From NCBI RefSeq assembly GCF_036898825.1, contig NZ_JARUND010000002.1:3968001-4032000 (forward strand): a stretch of 64,000 nucleotides of DNA, read 5' to 3'. The notes beneath the pieces were generated by a model, which was not told the origin of the DNA, searched no databases, and was given only the letters and a program-made list of their open reading frames with translations. Positions 10,079 to 18,505 of the stretch are shown here, one piece after another. Source of the stretch: Streptomyces sp. B21-083. Its GTDB lineage: Bacteria; Actinomycetota; Actinomycetes; Streptomycetales; Streptomycetaceae. The position numbers were made by a program, and so were the translations under genes. Position 1 is the first letter of the stretch; every line of letters begins with the position of its first letter.

Positions 10079-10723
10079 TCAGGCCCCCTTGGCCGCGGTG
10101 CGGACCAGGACGAGGCCGCCGTTCGGACCAGGGATAGCGCCCTTGATGAGCAGCAGTCCCTTCTCCGCGTCAACGGCATGGACGGTCAGGTTCTGGGTGG
10201 TGACCCGCTCGTTACCCATGCGGCCCGCCATGCGCATGCCCTTGAAGACACGGCCAGGGGTGGCACAGCCACCGATGGAACCGGGGGAGCGGTGCTTGCG
10301 CTGGACACCGTGGCCGGCGCCGAGTCCCTTGAAGTTGTGACGCTTCATGACACCGGCGAAGCCCTTGCCCTTGCTGTTGCCGGTCACGTCCACCTTGATG
10401 CCGGCCTCGAAGGTCTCGGCAGTGATCTCCTGGCCGAGGGTGTACTCGCTGGCACCAGCGGTACGGATCTCGACGAGGTGGCGGCGGGGGGTGACGTCAG
10501 CCTTGGCGAAGTGACCCTTGAGGGGCTTGTTCACCTTGCGAGGGTCGATCTCGCCGAAGGCGATCTGGACCGACTCGTAGCCGTCGGAGTCATTCGTACG
10601 GACCTGGGTCACGACGTTCGGACCGGCCTTGACGACGGTGACGGGAACAACACGGTTGTTCTCGTCCCACACCTGCGTCATGCCGAGCTTCTCGCCCAGG
10701 ATGCCCTTGATCTGCTTAGCCAT
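10079..10723 (-). CDS. rplC: 50S ribosomal protein L3
   Basis: A 214-aa L3, one of the two assembly-initiating 50S proteins and close to the peptidyl-transferase centre. The signature [20 protein letters not shown] is present, with the loop that approaches the active site. The start is ATG at 10723, [20 protein letters not shown], 17 nt after rpsJ. Confidence 0.98.
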   Translation of the reverse strand: MAKQIKGILGEKLGMTQVWDENNRVVPVTVVKAGPNVVTQVRTNDSDGYESVQIAFGEIDPRKVNKPLKGHFAKADVTPRRHLVEIRTAGASEYTLGQEITAETFEAGIKVDVTGNSKGKGFAGVMKRHNFKGLGAGHGVQRKHRSPGSIGGCATPGRVFKGMRMAGRMGNERVTTQNLTVHAVDAEKGLLLIKGAIPGPNGGLVLVRTAAKGA

Positions 10724-10740
10724 TCTCAGATCACCGTCCC

Positions 10741-11049
10741 CTAGAGCTTGATCTCGATGTCGACACCGGCCGGGAGGTCGAGTCGCATCAGAGAGTCAAC
10801 GGTCTTGGGCGTCGGGTCGAGAATGTCGATCAGGCGCTTGTGCGTGCGCATCTCGAAGTGCTCGCGCGAGTCCTTGTACTTGTGCGGCGACTTGATGACG
10901 CAGTACACGTTCTTCTCAGTGGGCAGCGGCACCGGGCCCGCGACCGACGCACCAGTGCGTGTCACCGTCTCGACGATCTTCTTCGCCGAGGAGTCGATGA
11001 CCTCGTGGTCGTAGGCCTTGAGCCGGATGCGGATCTTCTGTCCCGCCAT
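10741..11049 (-). CDS. rpsJ: 30S ribosomal protein S10
   Basis: A 102-aa S10, first gene of the S10 operon. S10 is in the 30S head and is also the NusE partner of NusB in antitermination. It starts [20 protein letters not shown], with the conserved [21 protein letters not shown] long leader precedes it. Confidence 0.99.
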   Translation of the reverse strand: MAGQKIRIRLKAYDHEVIDSSAKKIVETVTRTGASVAGPVPLPTEKNVYCVIKSPHKYKDSREHFEMRTHKRLIDILDPTPKTVDSLMRLDLPAGVDIEIKL

Positions 11050-11462
11050 GGCTACTCAGTAGTCCTGTCTCTTCGTACGCTCTGGAACCCGGTGTTCCGT
11101 ACTCACCATTCGCCCGCTTGTCCGACCCACGCGGTCGGGTGTGTCGCGCTCTCACCGACATGGATGTCCCATATGAGACGTCCCTGCACGGGAAGCACGG
11201 CCCTTCCGGAACCGCGGGCCGGGGGCGACTGCGTCAAATTCTCCTGACGCGAACCCACCGGGTGCCTGGCCGGCGCCGCACTGACACTTCCCGAAAGATT
11301 CCCGTACGTCCGCCCCAGCGCTGCCTTACGACAGATTGGGCGACGAGTACTGTGGGACTCGCTTTCGGTCCTCCCGGCGGGAGGCGCGCAGCATCGACAA
11401 CTCGACCGAGCAACTCGGACAGTCTGCCATACGGGGCAGCCGCTCCGCCAATCGGGCCGGAG
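11050..11462 (-). promoter_or_regulatory. S10 operon leader (rpsJ 5' untranslated region)
   Basis: About 400 nt separate the best promoter from the rpsJ ATG, with no ORF of ribosomal type inside. The leader contains the 25-nt sequence (11122-11146) also present in the rpsL leader. A long structured leader fits autogenous r-protein control, as in other bacteria, but the regulator cannot be deduced here. A later promoter within the leader is possible; I did not find a convincing one. Confidence 0.5.
11122..11146 (-). promoter_or_regulatory. 25-nt leader element shared with rpsL
   Basis: The sequence is identical base for base to 28832-28856. On the transcript it contains a CCGACC / GGTCGG hairpin with a GCGTG loop, preceded by CGACACAC. 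It ends 73 nt upstream of the rpsJ ATG. It is probably a common protein-binding or attenuation site for the S10 and str operons. Confidence 0.6.
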
Positions 11463-11490
11463 ACAATACCCGCAGGGTGACGAAGGTCAA
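11463..11490 (-). promoter_or_regulatory. Putative S10 operon promoter
   Basis: Reading the minus strand: -35 TTGACC (11490-11485), 16-bp spacer, -10 TATTGT (11468-11463). This is a near-consensus housekeeping-sigma (HrdB-type) promoter, giving a transcription start near 11455. It is divergent from the plus-strand gene at 11541. Confidence 0.6.
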
Positions 11491-11540
11491 ACCTGACCAC
11501 GCGTGTCCCCGCACCTCGCGGCATCGGCCATGATCCCGGT

Positions 11541-12242
11541 GTGACGTACGACATGGACCTGAACGGGGCGGCGGCGCGCCTGGAGTGGCACATACGAGCG
11601 TGGCGGGCGGAGGGCCTGCGAGTCTCGGACGTCCTGTGGGCAAGGGAGGCAGACGCCCTTGCCGTACAGATCCAGTCCCCGTCCTGGCAGGTCCAGCTCA
11701 CCGTGGAACTGCACGGAGCCGGCCGGGCGCGAGTCTTTTTCCTCTCGGCGGCCGAGCCTGCCGGAGAACGCCACCGGGTCTCGTCCCTCGACGCGTGGAG
11801 CGCGCTGCTGACGGAATCGGTGGCCCGCGCCTCCCGCGTACGCCTGGTGCAGGCCCGCCTGCTGACCAGCACCTGTACGACCGGCTGGCTGGACTGGATC
11901 CACGGGGAGCTGTGGCTGCTCCCCGATGGCCTGCTGCGAGTCCGCAGCGGTCTGCTGACGACGCTGGTGAACTCCGGCGGCTCCGGCCTGACCCCGCGGG
12001 ACCCCTACCGGCTCATCGCCCACGACCCGGAGACCGTCCTGGCCACCCATCCCACGAACAAGCTGATCCTGTTCGCGCAGATGAGCGCGGCCCGCCTGCA
12101 CGGCGGGTTGGCCACCTCCGGCCTGGAGGTGGCCATGACGGACGGCACCCACCACAAACTCCTGTGGACATCCTGGGACCCGGCCCGCCGACTACTGCGG
12201 GAGCGATTGCTCCCCCTGCTGGGACCACGGCTCACTCACTGA
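11541..12242 (+). CDS. Conserved hypothetical protein next to the S10 operon
   Basis: A 233-aa soluble protein starting (GTG) MTYDMDLNGAAARLEWHIRA. No signal peptide or membrane segment is visible and I recognise no domain. It contains two cysteines in TSTCTTGW-type context or less, is Trp- and Leu-rich, and ends in a basic/Leu helix (RRLLRERLLPLLGPRLTH). It stands alone and divergent to rpsJ, 51 bp from the putative S10 promoter. Codon use is typical of the region. Function unknown. Confidence 0.8.
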   Translation: MTYDMDLNGAAARLEWHIRAWRAEGLRVSDVLWAREADALAVQIQSPSWQVQLTVELHGAGRARVFFLSAAEPAGERHRVSSLDAWSALLTESVARASRVRLVQARLLTSTCTTGWLDWIHGELWLLPDGLLRVRSGLLTTLVNSGGSGLTPRDPYRLIAHDPETVLATHPTNKLILFAQMSAARLHGGLATSGLEVAMTDGTHHKLLWTSWDPARRLLRERLLPLLGPRLTH

Positions 12243-12255
12243 CGTCGTACGACGA

Positions 12256-13086
12256 TCAGCGCACGTCGATGTAGTCCTGGCCGCTGGTAGCGGTGCCGGT
12301 GGTCGTGTTGCCGAGGTACACCCACCGGAAGAACCCGTCGGTGGAGGCGGTGACCGTGGTACGGAGGGCGCCCGCGCTGTTGGTGGTGACCTTCTTGAGC
12401 GTCTTGAAGGTGGTCGCACCCTGGGCACGGAACTGGAGAGCGACCGTGCTGCCGGCGTAGGCGTCGTTCTTCTTGGTGGTCCAGTTCGCCCGGGTCAGCT
12501 TGCCCGAGACGGTGACCTTCTTGCCCTTGGCGACCGGCTCGGGGGTGGCGTCGGCGACGGAGAGCTTGGCGGCGCGGCGGAGGGAGACGGATCCGGGCCT
12601 CGTCTCGTACTCCTGAGCCGCGATGGTGATCTCGTCGGCTTTCCATAGACGGAGCAGCACGGCGATCTTCCACTTGGTGGCGTCGCTGTTGGAGTCCACG
12701 TGATCCTGGGACGGATGGGGGTCGATGTACAGGTTGCCCTCACAATGGGCCCTCTTGAGGCTGAGCTCGTAGCAGGTGTAACCGCCAGGCCCTATGTAGT
12801 CCTCTCCAGTCTTGACCGCCTCCGTCATACCTCCCCGGTAGATGAAGGGCTCCGCGTCATAGCGGAACGGGTGGTCTGTGTCGTATCCCGGAGGCAGGGC
12901 GATGTTGAAGCTGATGAGCGGTTCCACCACCCGCGACGTGCCGACCACGACCGGCTTGCCGTTGTTGATGACGAGGTCCGACAGGACGATGCCCGTGTCC
13001 TTCGCCTGCGCGGCCGGGGCGTTGAGCACCGAGAGCGCGAGGGCTCCGGCTGTCGCGATCACGGCGGCGGTGCGTCTTCGGTTCAT
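12256..13086 (-). CDS. Secreted protein with C-terminal beta-sandwich domain
   Basis: A 276-aa exported protein. The Sec signal peptide is clear: basic MNRRRTAAVIA, a hydrophobic core, and a cleavage site at about residue 28 (APAAQA-KD). The middle has a GGYTCYELSLKRAHC segment with a possible disulfide. Residues about 185-276 (KGKKVTVSGKLTRANW ... GFFRWVYLGN) resemble the Ig-like repeats common at the ends of Streptomyces secreted proteins. No catalytic motif is seen. It is convergent with the gene ending at 12242. Confidence 0.8.
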   Translation of the reverse strand: MNRRRTAAVIATAGALALSVLNAPAAQAKDTGIVLSDLVINNGKPVVVGTSRVVEPLISFNIALPPGYDTDHPFRYDAEPFIYRGGMTEAVKTGEDYIGPGGYTCYELSLKRAHCEGNLYIDPHPSQDHVDSNSDATKWKIAVLLRLWKADEITIAAQEYETRPGSVSLRRAAKLSVADATPEPVAKGKKVTVSGKLTRANWTTKKNDAYAGSTVALQFRAQGATTFKTLKKVTTNSAGALRTTVTASTDGFFRWVYLGNTTTGTATSGQDYIDVR

Positions 13087-13135
13087 TCAGACCTCTCCGA
13101 TGTGTAAAGGAATCGGAAAGGCTACACCGGTGTGA

Positions 13136-13324
13136 TCAACTGCCGGACGCGTACGGGATGAACTCGGCCCAGGTGGTGGGGGCGAGGGTGAGGCGGGGGC
13201 CCTCGGGGGCTTTGGAGTCACGGACGTGGACGGCAGCGGGGGCGGTGGCTATCTCGACGCAGTCGCTGGGGTTGCTGCTGTCGCTGTAGCTGCTCTTGAA
13301 CCAGTGGAGTTCCGTGGCGCTCAT
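13136..13324 (-). CDS. DUF397 domain protein
   Basis: A 62-aa protein, MSATELHWFKSSYSDSSNPS, with the DUF397 hallmarks W-F-K-S-S-Y-S, a central CVEIA and V-R-D-S-K. Its start overlaps the upstream XRE gene stop by four bases (ATGA), so they are translated as a pair. Such XRE/DUF397 pairs are abundant in streptomycetes and are linked to developmental and antibiotic regulation (WhiJ/AbaA-like loci). The molecular role is not known. Confidence 0.93.
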   Translation of the reverse strand: MSATELHWFKSSYSDSSNPSDCVEIATAPAAVHVRDSKAPEGPRLTLAPTTWAEFIPYASGS

Positions 13325-14175
13325 AGTGCTCCCAGCGCTTGCTCGATGAAGGCCAGCGACTCCCCCGGGGAGAGCGCCTGAGTCCGGATGATGCCATACC
13401 GCAGTTCGAGGATCTGGAGCTGCCTCGGGCTGGAGACCGGTCGTCCGCCGAACTCGTCGTCGGTGCGCCCGGCTCCCGTACCGTCCCCGAATTTCAGCAC
13501 TTGGATGCGCCCGCTTGTTCCCGGGTGGTCCGCGCGCGCCGTCGGCATCACCTGGAACTCGACGTTCGGCAACTGGGCTACTTCCAGCAGGTGTTGGAGC
13601 TGTCGGCGCAGCACCATTGTCCCGCCGACCGGGCGTTCAAGAGTTACCTGTTCCTGGACGAAACTGAGCTCCGCAGCAGGCTCCCGCTGGAAGATGGCCT
13701 GCCTCGCCATGCGCCCCGCGACTGCCCGGTCCAGGTCCTCCACCGAGAGCTTGGGCCGCCATGTTCCGAGCAGCGCCTGCGCGAACTCCTCCGTCTGCAG
13801 CAACCCGTGGACGTTGTGGTTGCTGTACAGCAGCATCTCAACGGCCCGATCCTCCATCTGCTTCAGCTCACGCACCTTCTTCGGGTACTGAGCCCTCTCC
13901 ACGTCCTCCATGAACGCCCGCAGATGCCCATGCGCGTTCAGGACATCGTCGGCCCGGTCCAAGAACTCCACCCTCGGAATCCGCGCCCCGCGCTCGATCT
14001 TGCGGATCATGTCCTCGCCGTACCCCATCGCCTGCGCGAAGTCGGCCACCCGCATCCCGGCCTGCTCCCGGCAGAACCTGACGAGTCGCCCGACCGCCTC
14101 GATCAACGGCGCACTCTCGTCACCGGGTTCGAGGTCCCATCCGGACTCGTCCACACCTTCGTTTTCGCTGTTCAT
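13321..14175 (-). CDS. XRE-family transcriptional regulator with DUF5753-type C-terminal domain
   Basis: About 284 aa. An N-terminal helix-turn-helix (residues about 25-80: MRVADFAQAMGYGEDMIRKI) is followed by the long C-terminal domain of the Streptomyces WhiJ-type regulators (DUF5753: LLQTEEFAQALL ... MARQAIF ... FVEFQVMP-like). The start is ATG at 14175 with GGAGG nine bases upstream; a GTG two codons earlier is too close to the ribosome-binding site. It is coupled to DUF397 and divergent from the anti-sigma-like ATPase, the standard trio. Confidence 0.93.
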   Translation of the reverse strand: MNSENEGVDESGWDLEPGDESAPLIEAVGRLVRFCREQAGMRVADFAQAMGYGEDMIRKIERGARIPRVEFLDRADDVLNAHGHLRAFMEDVERAQYPKKVRELKQMEDRAVEMLLYSNHNVHGLLQTEEFAQALLGTWRPKLSVEDLDRAVAGRMARQAIFQREPAAELSFVQEQVTLERPVGGTMVLRRQLQHLLEVAQLPNVEFQVMPTARADHPGTSGRIQVLKFGDGTGAGRTDDEFGGRPVSSPRQLQILELRYGIIRTQALSPGESLAFIEQALGAL

Positions 14176-14315
14176 GCCCACCCACCTCCAACGCGCACCC
14201 GTACCCGCAGGTCATCCGAGACAGCCGAGACAGAGCGAGACAAGAATCGGACAGCGCGGATACGCACCGGCGTCACCGCACGTCAAGGCAAGCACGGTCG
14301 GCCACTCTGAGTGAC

Positions 14316-14741
14316 ATGAATCAGGAAATCGCCGATCACCGGACCCAACACACCGGCCACATCCGCAACTTCAGCGCCCTTCTGCCGCCCACGCCTCGTG
14401 GCGCCCGGCAGGCCCGTGTGCTCGCAGCTCAGCAACTGCGCGACTGGGGGCTCCCGTTGGACCCCGCAGAACACCTCGTCGCCGAACTCGCGGCGAACGT
14501 GGTGACCCACGGGCGCGTACCTGGTCGCGATTTCCGGCTCATGCTGTACGTCATCGGTGCCACCCTCCGCATCGAGGTGACGGACACGCGGGACGACCTG
14601 CTGCCGGGGGTACGGGAGGCGGCGCCGGACAGCGAGTCGGGGCGGGGGCTGGTGATCGTCGAGGCGCTGGCGGACCGGTGGGGAGTGGGGTTGGGACCGC
14701 GTCCTCGGAAGACGGTCTGGGCGGAGTGCGGGGTGGGGTGA
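14316..14741 (+). CDS. Anti-sigma-factor-like ATP-binding protein (HATPase, SpoIIAB/RsbW type)
   Basis: A 141-aa GHKL ATPase-fold protein. The N box is LVAELAANVVTHG, the G1 region is EVTDTRDD, and the G2 box is ESGRGLVIV. The HATPase fold in this family binds ATP and phosphorylates or sequesters sigma or anti-anti-sigma partners. Its divergent pairing with the XRE/DUF397 operon matches other Streptomyces regulatory trios. Start ATG 14316. Confidence 0.9.
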   Translation: MNQEIADHRTQHTGHIRNFSALLPPTPRGARQARVLAAQQLRDWGLPLDPAEHLVAELAANVVTHGRVPGRDFRLMLYVIGATLRIEVTDTRDDLLPGVREAAPDSESGRGLVIVEALADRWGVGLGPRPRKTVWAECGVG

Positions 14742-14745
14742 GGGC

Positions 14746-15615
14746 CTACAGGTCGCCTGGTTTCGGGGGAGCAGGTTCGCCCTCGTCGTCCATCAGGATC
14801 CCCGTCACGTCGACGAGATCCTTTCCACCCTTGGAACGAAGGCAGACTTCTGCGCGGACGATCCCGCTGGGGTACCTGGTGAACACGGGCGGCTGTACCG
14901 CGCCGCGCAGGTTGGCCATGAAACGGGACACTCGCTCGCGCTGTGCCTCCGTGAGGGCGCTTTCGGGAACTGCCTGGACGGCTCCACTGAGAATCCCGGC
15001 GAGCCTCTCAGCGTTTGTCGGGTTACCCGTGAAGAGGCGAATCCAGGAGTCATCGACGAACGTGATCCGCATATCCGCACCGATCCGGCTGAACTCCATT
15101 TGCCGGGCCCCGGCGATGGATTCCCGGGGAAACTCCGCCAGCACGCCGACTTCGTCGAGGAAGAGCAGTCGTCGACTGGTCAGCACGAGATCGGTGACGT
15201 ACCCCTCGGGGCTGCGCCCGGGATCGAGCTCCCACGGCACCGTACGGGCGAGGGTGCCGGGGGCGGCCCACATGACGGGGAAGTCGTCGACCTCGTTCTC
15301 CGGTTCTTCCGGCTTGCCCGATCCGGCACCGCTGCTGAAGGGTGAGCCTCCGGCTCCGCCGATGTTGGCGATGATGTTCGCGATCACCGGGATGGCGAAG
15401 AGGAAGCCGCGGCCCACCCGGCGCGCGGTTTGGTCGCTCGCCGTGCGCGGAGTGAAGACGGGGCCGACAGGCCATCCGGTCAGCTCACCCTGGATGTCGT
15501 TGCGCTCGGTGTCCCGGAACCATCTGCTGCCGGCGACCGCGGGAGCCACACCAGTGGCGAATCTGACGGTGATACGGAAGAGCTGATCCTCGTCGGCGGC
15601 GGGATTCCAGGCCAT
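14746..15615 (-). CDS. Hypothetical protein with PH-like C-terminal half, T7SS-like locus
   Basis: 289 aa starting MAWNPAADEDQLFRITVRF; the ATG at 15615 overlaps the previous stop (TGATG). A short hydrophobic segment sits at about 85-100 (GRGFLFAIPVIANIIANIGG), followed by a Gly/Pro/Glu linker. Residues about 150-230 (GYVTDLVLTSRRLLFLDEVG ... FPRESI) read like a bacterial PH/GRAM-type domain. The last gene of a four-gene operon, possibly a partner or immunity-type component; that is inference. Confidence 0.75.
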   Translation of the reverse strand: MAWNPAADEDQLFRITVRFATGVAPAVAGSRWFRDTERNDIQGELTGWPVGPVFTPRTASDQTARRVGRGFLFAIPVIANIIANIGGAGGSPFSSGAGSGKPEEPENEVDDFPVMWAAPGTLARTVPWELDPGRSPEGYVTDLVLTSRRLLFLDEVGVLAEFPRESIAGARQMEFSRIGADMRITFVDDSWIRLFTGNPTNAERLAGILSGAVQAVPESALTEAQRERVSRFMANLRGAVQPPVFTRYPSGIVRAEVCLRSKGGKDLVDVTGILMDDEGEPAPPKPGDL

Positions 15616-16304
15616 CAGTACGTCATCTCTCCTGTGCTGGGGGATTCCAAAAATTCCAGCGATCCGACGATTCCGGCAATGGCGTGCGTGAACTCGTCCC
15701 ACTGTTCCACAGAGGCCGTGTCCAAGGTGATCACAGCGGTGTAGGGGCCCGTCGAGAAGGGGACGTGCACCTGGATCTGCCCCATCGTCAGTTCCTCGTC
15801 GCTTCCGCTCTTCGTGTACTGGCCGTCCACGACGAGCTTGCGGAAGGAGATCACCGACACCGCCGGTCCACAGGGCAGGTCCAGCCACGTCACGTCCCGC
15901 AGGGGGTCCGGGCCCAGCGTCGCGAAGATGCCCTGAGCGACGACGTCCGGGTCCGCTGCCCCGGACTCGAACACCGCCACGGTGAGCGAGCAGTGCGCCA
16001 CACCGCCGCCGTCCCCGATGTCGTACAGCCCGATACCGAAGAACGAGACGCCGCCCGATGCCATCTCCTGTGCCGTGGCACCGTACAGAGCACTCATCGC
16101 CTCCCACAGGGGTTCGTCGCCCTGCGGGTAGATCTCCCGGACCAACTCCCTTACGGCTTTGGTCCGTTCGACCCCGTCCGCGGAGACCTCGATCGCGTGC
16201 ATTCCGTCGGGCAGGCGGATACTCATGGGCGGCAGCGCCACACCTTCCACGCCTAGCGCCCGGAGTTCTTCCGCGTTGTCCATACCGTGGTGCTCAGTTC
16301 CCAT
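15615..16304 (-). CDS. Hypothetical protein, T7SS-like locus
   Basis: 229 aa from the ATG at 16304 (MGTEHHGMDNAEELRALG), which overlaps the upstream gene by 11 bases; a second ATG at 16283 would leave a 10-base gap and neither has a strong ribosome-binding site. Soluble alpha/beta-looking, with no signal peptide. The pattern resembles conserved Streptomyces proteins encoded beside WXG100-like genes (possible EspG/immunity-type accessory), but I recognise no defined family. Confidence 0.7.
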   Translation of the reverse strand: MGTEHHGMDNAEELRALGVEGVALPPMSIRLPDGMHAIEVSADGVERTKAVRELVREIYPQGDEPLWEAMSALYGATAQEMASGGVSFFGIGLYDIGDGGGVAHCSLTVAVFESGAADPDVVAQGIFATLGPDPLRDVTWLDLPCGPAVSVISFRKLVVDGQYTKSGSDEELTMGQIQVHVPFSTGPYTAVITLDTASVEQWDEFTHAIAGIVGSLEFLESPSTGEMTY

Positions 16305-17499
16305 AGTCGTTGGTCGCGATGGTGTGCGCCTTGTTGCCGGTGAGCGCCCCCTTGATGGTCGCGTCCAGGGCGCGGCCCGCCTTCCCCATCGGCGCGATGA
16401 TGTCTTCGGCACTCTTGATGAACGGCAGCTTGGATCCCACGAGGTTGATGCCCTGAGTGCCGAGCCACTGGCCCTTGCGGACGTTCTGCAGTCCGCTCTC
16501 GACGGCGAGAGCAATACGGCCACCCTCGTCGCCGAGCTTTACGACAGGGACAAGCTTCGACGGACCGAAGAGAACGAACAGCTTGCTGGCGTTCTTCGTC
16601 CCGACAAGACCCCGGCCCAGCTCGGCAGCACGCACCGTGGAATCGGCACCTTTGACCAGCTCAGCAGTCCCGGTGAGCCCCTTCACACCAGGCAGGGTCC
16701 CCAGCGCGTCGAACCCGATGTCGGCCCAACTGACGTCCGCACCTGCCGCTTTGGCCACCACGTGGGACAACAGCGCGGCCCCGCTCGTGATCATCGCCGC
16801 TGCGGCGAAGATCGCGCCGATCGGCTCGAAGGGGGCGGTGATGATGGCAAGGACACCCAGGGCGCTGCTGACCAGGCTCAGTACGTCGCCGATCTCCTTG
16901 ATCAGATCCGCGTGGTCCTTGAGCCAGTCGCCGGTGGCACCCCACGCGTCGGCGATCCCCGTGCCGAGTTTGTCCCAGAAGCCGGGCTCATCGGGGGCGA
17001 TGTCGGCGGCCTTGTCCAGCTCCTTGCTGATGTGGCCGGCGGCTCGCCGGTAGCGGTCTTCGAGTTCGTGGACCTTCTGGATGACTCCGTTGACCGCGCT
17101 GGAGGTCTTGGCGAGGTCGTCGCTGCCCTTGCCGGCGGCCTTGGCTTCGGCGTCCGACTTGGCGTCGAGTTTCTCCTTGGCGGACTTGTCCAGGCGGTCC
17201 GTCTCGTCCTGGAATTCCTGGAGCTCGCCAGCCCACTTGTGCAGGGCGCGCGAGGCCTTGTCGAAGGAGTCATGGCTCTTGCGGATGAGCGGGGTGACGT
17301 CCTCGCCTATGTACTCGGTGAAGGCGACCGCGGTCTTGCCCTTCCAGGCGCCGCACTCGATTCGCTCCAACTCCCCGAGTGCCGTACCCAGTTCGCTAGC
17401 CAGCTTGCCGAGCCGCTTGGCGAGTTCCCGGGTGTCCTCGACATCCCCCGGGGTGGGGTCCCAACCTATGCTCGGCGGGACGATCCGCTGGCCGGCCAC
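16294..17499 (-). CDS. WXG100-like / polymorphic-toxin-type protein lacking a toxin domain
   Basis: 401 aa. Residues about 10-115 form a helical hairpin with a W-x-G turn (CGAWKGKTAVAF), as in type VII secretion substrates. Then come a Lys/Ala/Asp-rich helical stretch, a Trp-rich linker and a hydrophobic region (about 195-250, IGDVLSLVSSALGVLAIITA) like the pretoxin segment of Streptomyces LXG/WXG toxins. The C-terminus ends simply (HTIATNDYGN) with no recognisable nuclease or deaminase domain. It starts one base after the 102-aa WXG-like gene. Confidence 0.8.
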   Translation of the reverse strand: MAGQRIVPPSIGWDPTPGDVEDTRELAKRLGKLASELGTALGELERIECGAWKGKTAVAFTEYIGEDVTPLIRKSHDSFDKASRALHKWAGELQEFQDETDRLDKSAKEKLDAKSDAEAKAAGKGSDDLAKTSSAVNGVIQKVHELEDRYRRAAGHISKELDKAADIAPDEPGFWDKLGTGIADAWGATGDWLKDHADLIKEIGDVLSLVSSALGVLAIITAPFEPIGAIFAAAAMITSGAALLSHVVAKAAGADVSWADIGFDALGTLPGVKGLTGTAELVKGADSTVRAAELGRGLVGTKNASKLFVLFGPSKLVPVVKLGDEGGRIALAVESGLQNVRKGQWLGTQGINLVGSKLPFIKSAEDIIAPMGKAGRALDATIKGALTGNKAHTIATNDYGN

Positions 17500-17500
17500 G

Positions 17501-17809
17501 TCACTTGCCCTTCTTCGAGGCCTTGGCGGCCTTGAGGGACTCGGCCAGCTCCAGGTCGAGCCCGTCGAAGGTCTCGGCGATCTTGTCGATCATCTTCACG
17601 GCACCCTGGGTGTGCTTGCCGAGCTGCTTGATGCCGTAGCCCCAGTCGTCGGCGAAGTCCTGCACGTCCTCGACCAGTCCGCTCTCGCCGACGCATGAGG
17701 CGTCCGCGCTGCGCAGGTTGCGCCGGGTGGCCTCCATGCGGTCGCTTATGGAGGAGAAGGTCTTCTTGAGGTCCGCGAATATGGTGTCGTCGAGACGCAG
17801 GTCACTCAC
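17501..17809 (-). CDS. Small WXG100-like (ESAT-6-type) protein
   Basis: A 102-aa predicted helical protein, MSDLRLDDTIFADLKKTFSS, of the size of ESX/WXG100 partners. A central D-D-W-G-Y-G turn replaces the exact WXG. It ends with a Lys-rich tail (KAAKASKKGK). First gene of the operon; its likely role is as chaperone or co-secreted partner of the 401-aa protein. Confidence 0.75.
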   Translation of the reverse strand: MSDLRLDDTIFADLKKTFSSISDRMEATRRNLRSADASCVGESGLVEDVQDFADDWGYGIKQLGKHTQGAVKMIDKIAETFDGLDLELAESLKAAKASKKGK

Positions 17810-17985
17810 AACTACGCTCCACAGTTGCCCCCGTAAACATCAGTACGATCAAGAAACTGAAGCTATCGGTGGGGTCATCGCCTCGCCACGCTGAACCTGC
17901 TTCGCACCGATGAGTTTGCGAATTCTTGTCCGGCAATTGACAGCGGCTTGGCGCCTGTTCACATCCCCCGGGGACCAGAAGCAGC

Positions 17986-18501
17986 TCAGGGCAGTTCCGC
18001 CCACGTCCCCATCGTCGCCTCCAGCGTCCAGATACGGACCTCCGCCTGCACCCTGGCCGCGTACAGGTCCCGTTCCGCCACGATGCTCAGGTCACCGGTG
18101 CCCAGTTGCTGACGCGCGGCATGCTCGGTGAGGTTCATGCCCGTGCTGCCGCCGTCGCACAGGGCGCCCAGGAACGGCCCGTCCCACGTGCGCTCGTGCA
18201 GGACCCACGGAGCTTGCCCCAGCGCGGTCTTGCGCAGCAGCCTCATGAACGAGTCCGCACAGCGGCGACGCGCTTCGCCCTGTTTGATCTGGAAGACGTG
18301 GTTGCCGGTCTCCACCACGGTCGCCGTAGGGAGCACGAAGCGCACGCCCGCCTTGAGACGGGCGTCCATCTCCGCCACTACCTCCGCGCGGCGATCGTTC
18401 ATGAAGGGCACGTCGAGGATCTCCACGAAGACCGAGGTGTCCAGGAAATCGACAACAGGAAGCTGGAGGCCGGGCCTACGCGACGGCTTGCTCACACTCA
18501 C
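17986..18501 (-). CDS. PIN-domain-like nuclease paired with an ATPase
   Basis: 171 aa (GTG start). The N-terminal VVDFLDTSVFVEILD is the PIN strand with catalytic Asp21; further candidate metal ligands are Glu64 (TVVETGN), Asp137 and Glu143 (GTGDLSIVAERD). PIN proteins are Mg/Mn-dependent RNases, usually toxins. No antitoxin-sized gene adjoins; instead it begins four bases after the ATPase stop, so the two are co-expressed. It could act as the effector of an ATPase-sensed defence module. The family assignment rests on motifs only. Confidence 0.8.
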   Translation of the reverse strand: MSVSKPSRRPGLQLPVVDFLDTSVFVEILDVPFMNDRRAEVVAEMDARLKAGVRFVLPTATVVETGNHVFQIKQGEARRRCADSFMRLLRKTALGQAPWVLHERTWDGPFLGALCDGGSTGMNLTEHAARQQLGTGDLSIVAERDLYAARVQAEVRIWTLEATMGTWAELP

Positions 18502-18505
18502 GTGC

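Noticed and set aside
9415..10179. 36-residue N-terminal extension of rplD
   Set aside because: It lies within rplC coding sequence; [13 protein letters not shown] is the usual start.
11232..11237. TTGACG box as an rpsJ promoter -35
   Set aside because: No acceptable -10 within 15-19 bp downstream on the minus strand.
17810..17985. Possible antitoxin gene beside the PIN protein
   Set aside because: The 176-nt gap has no ORF of suitable size or start on either strand.
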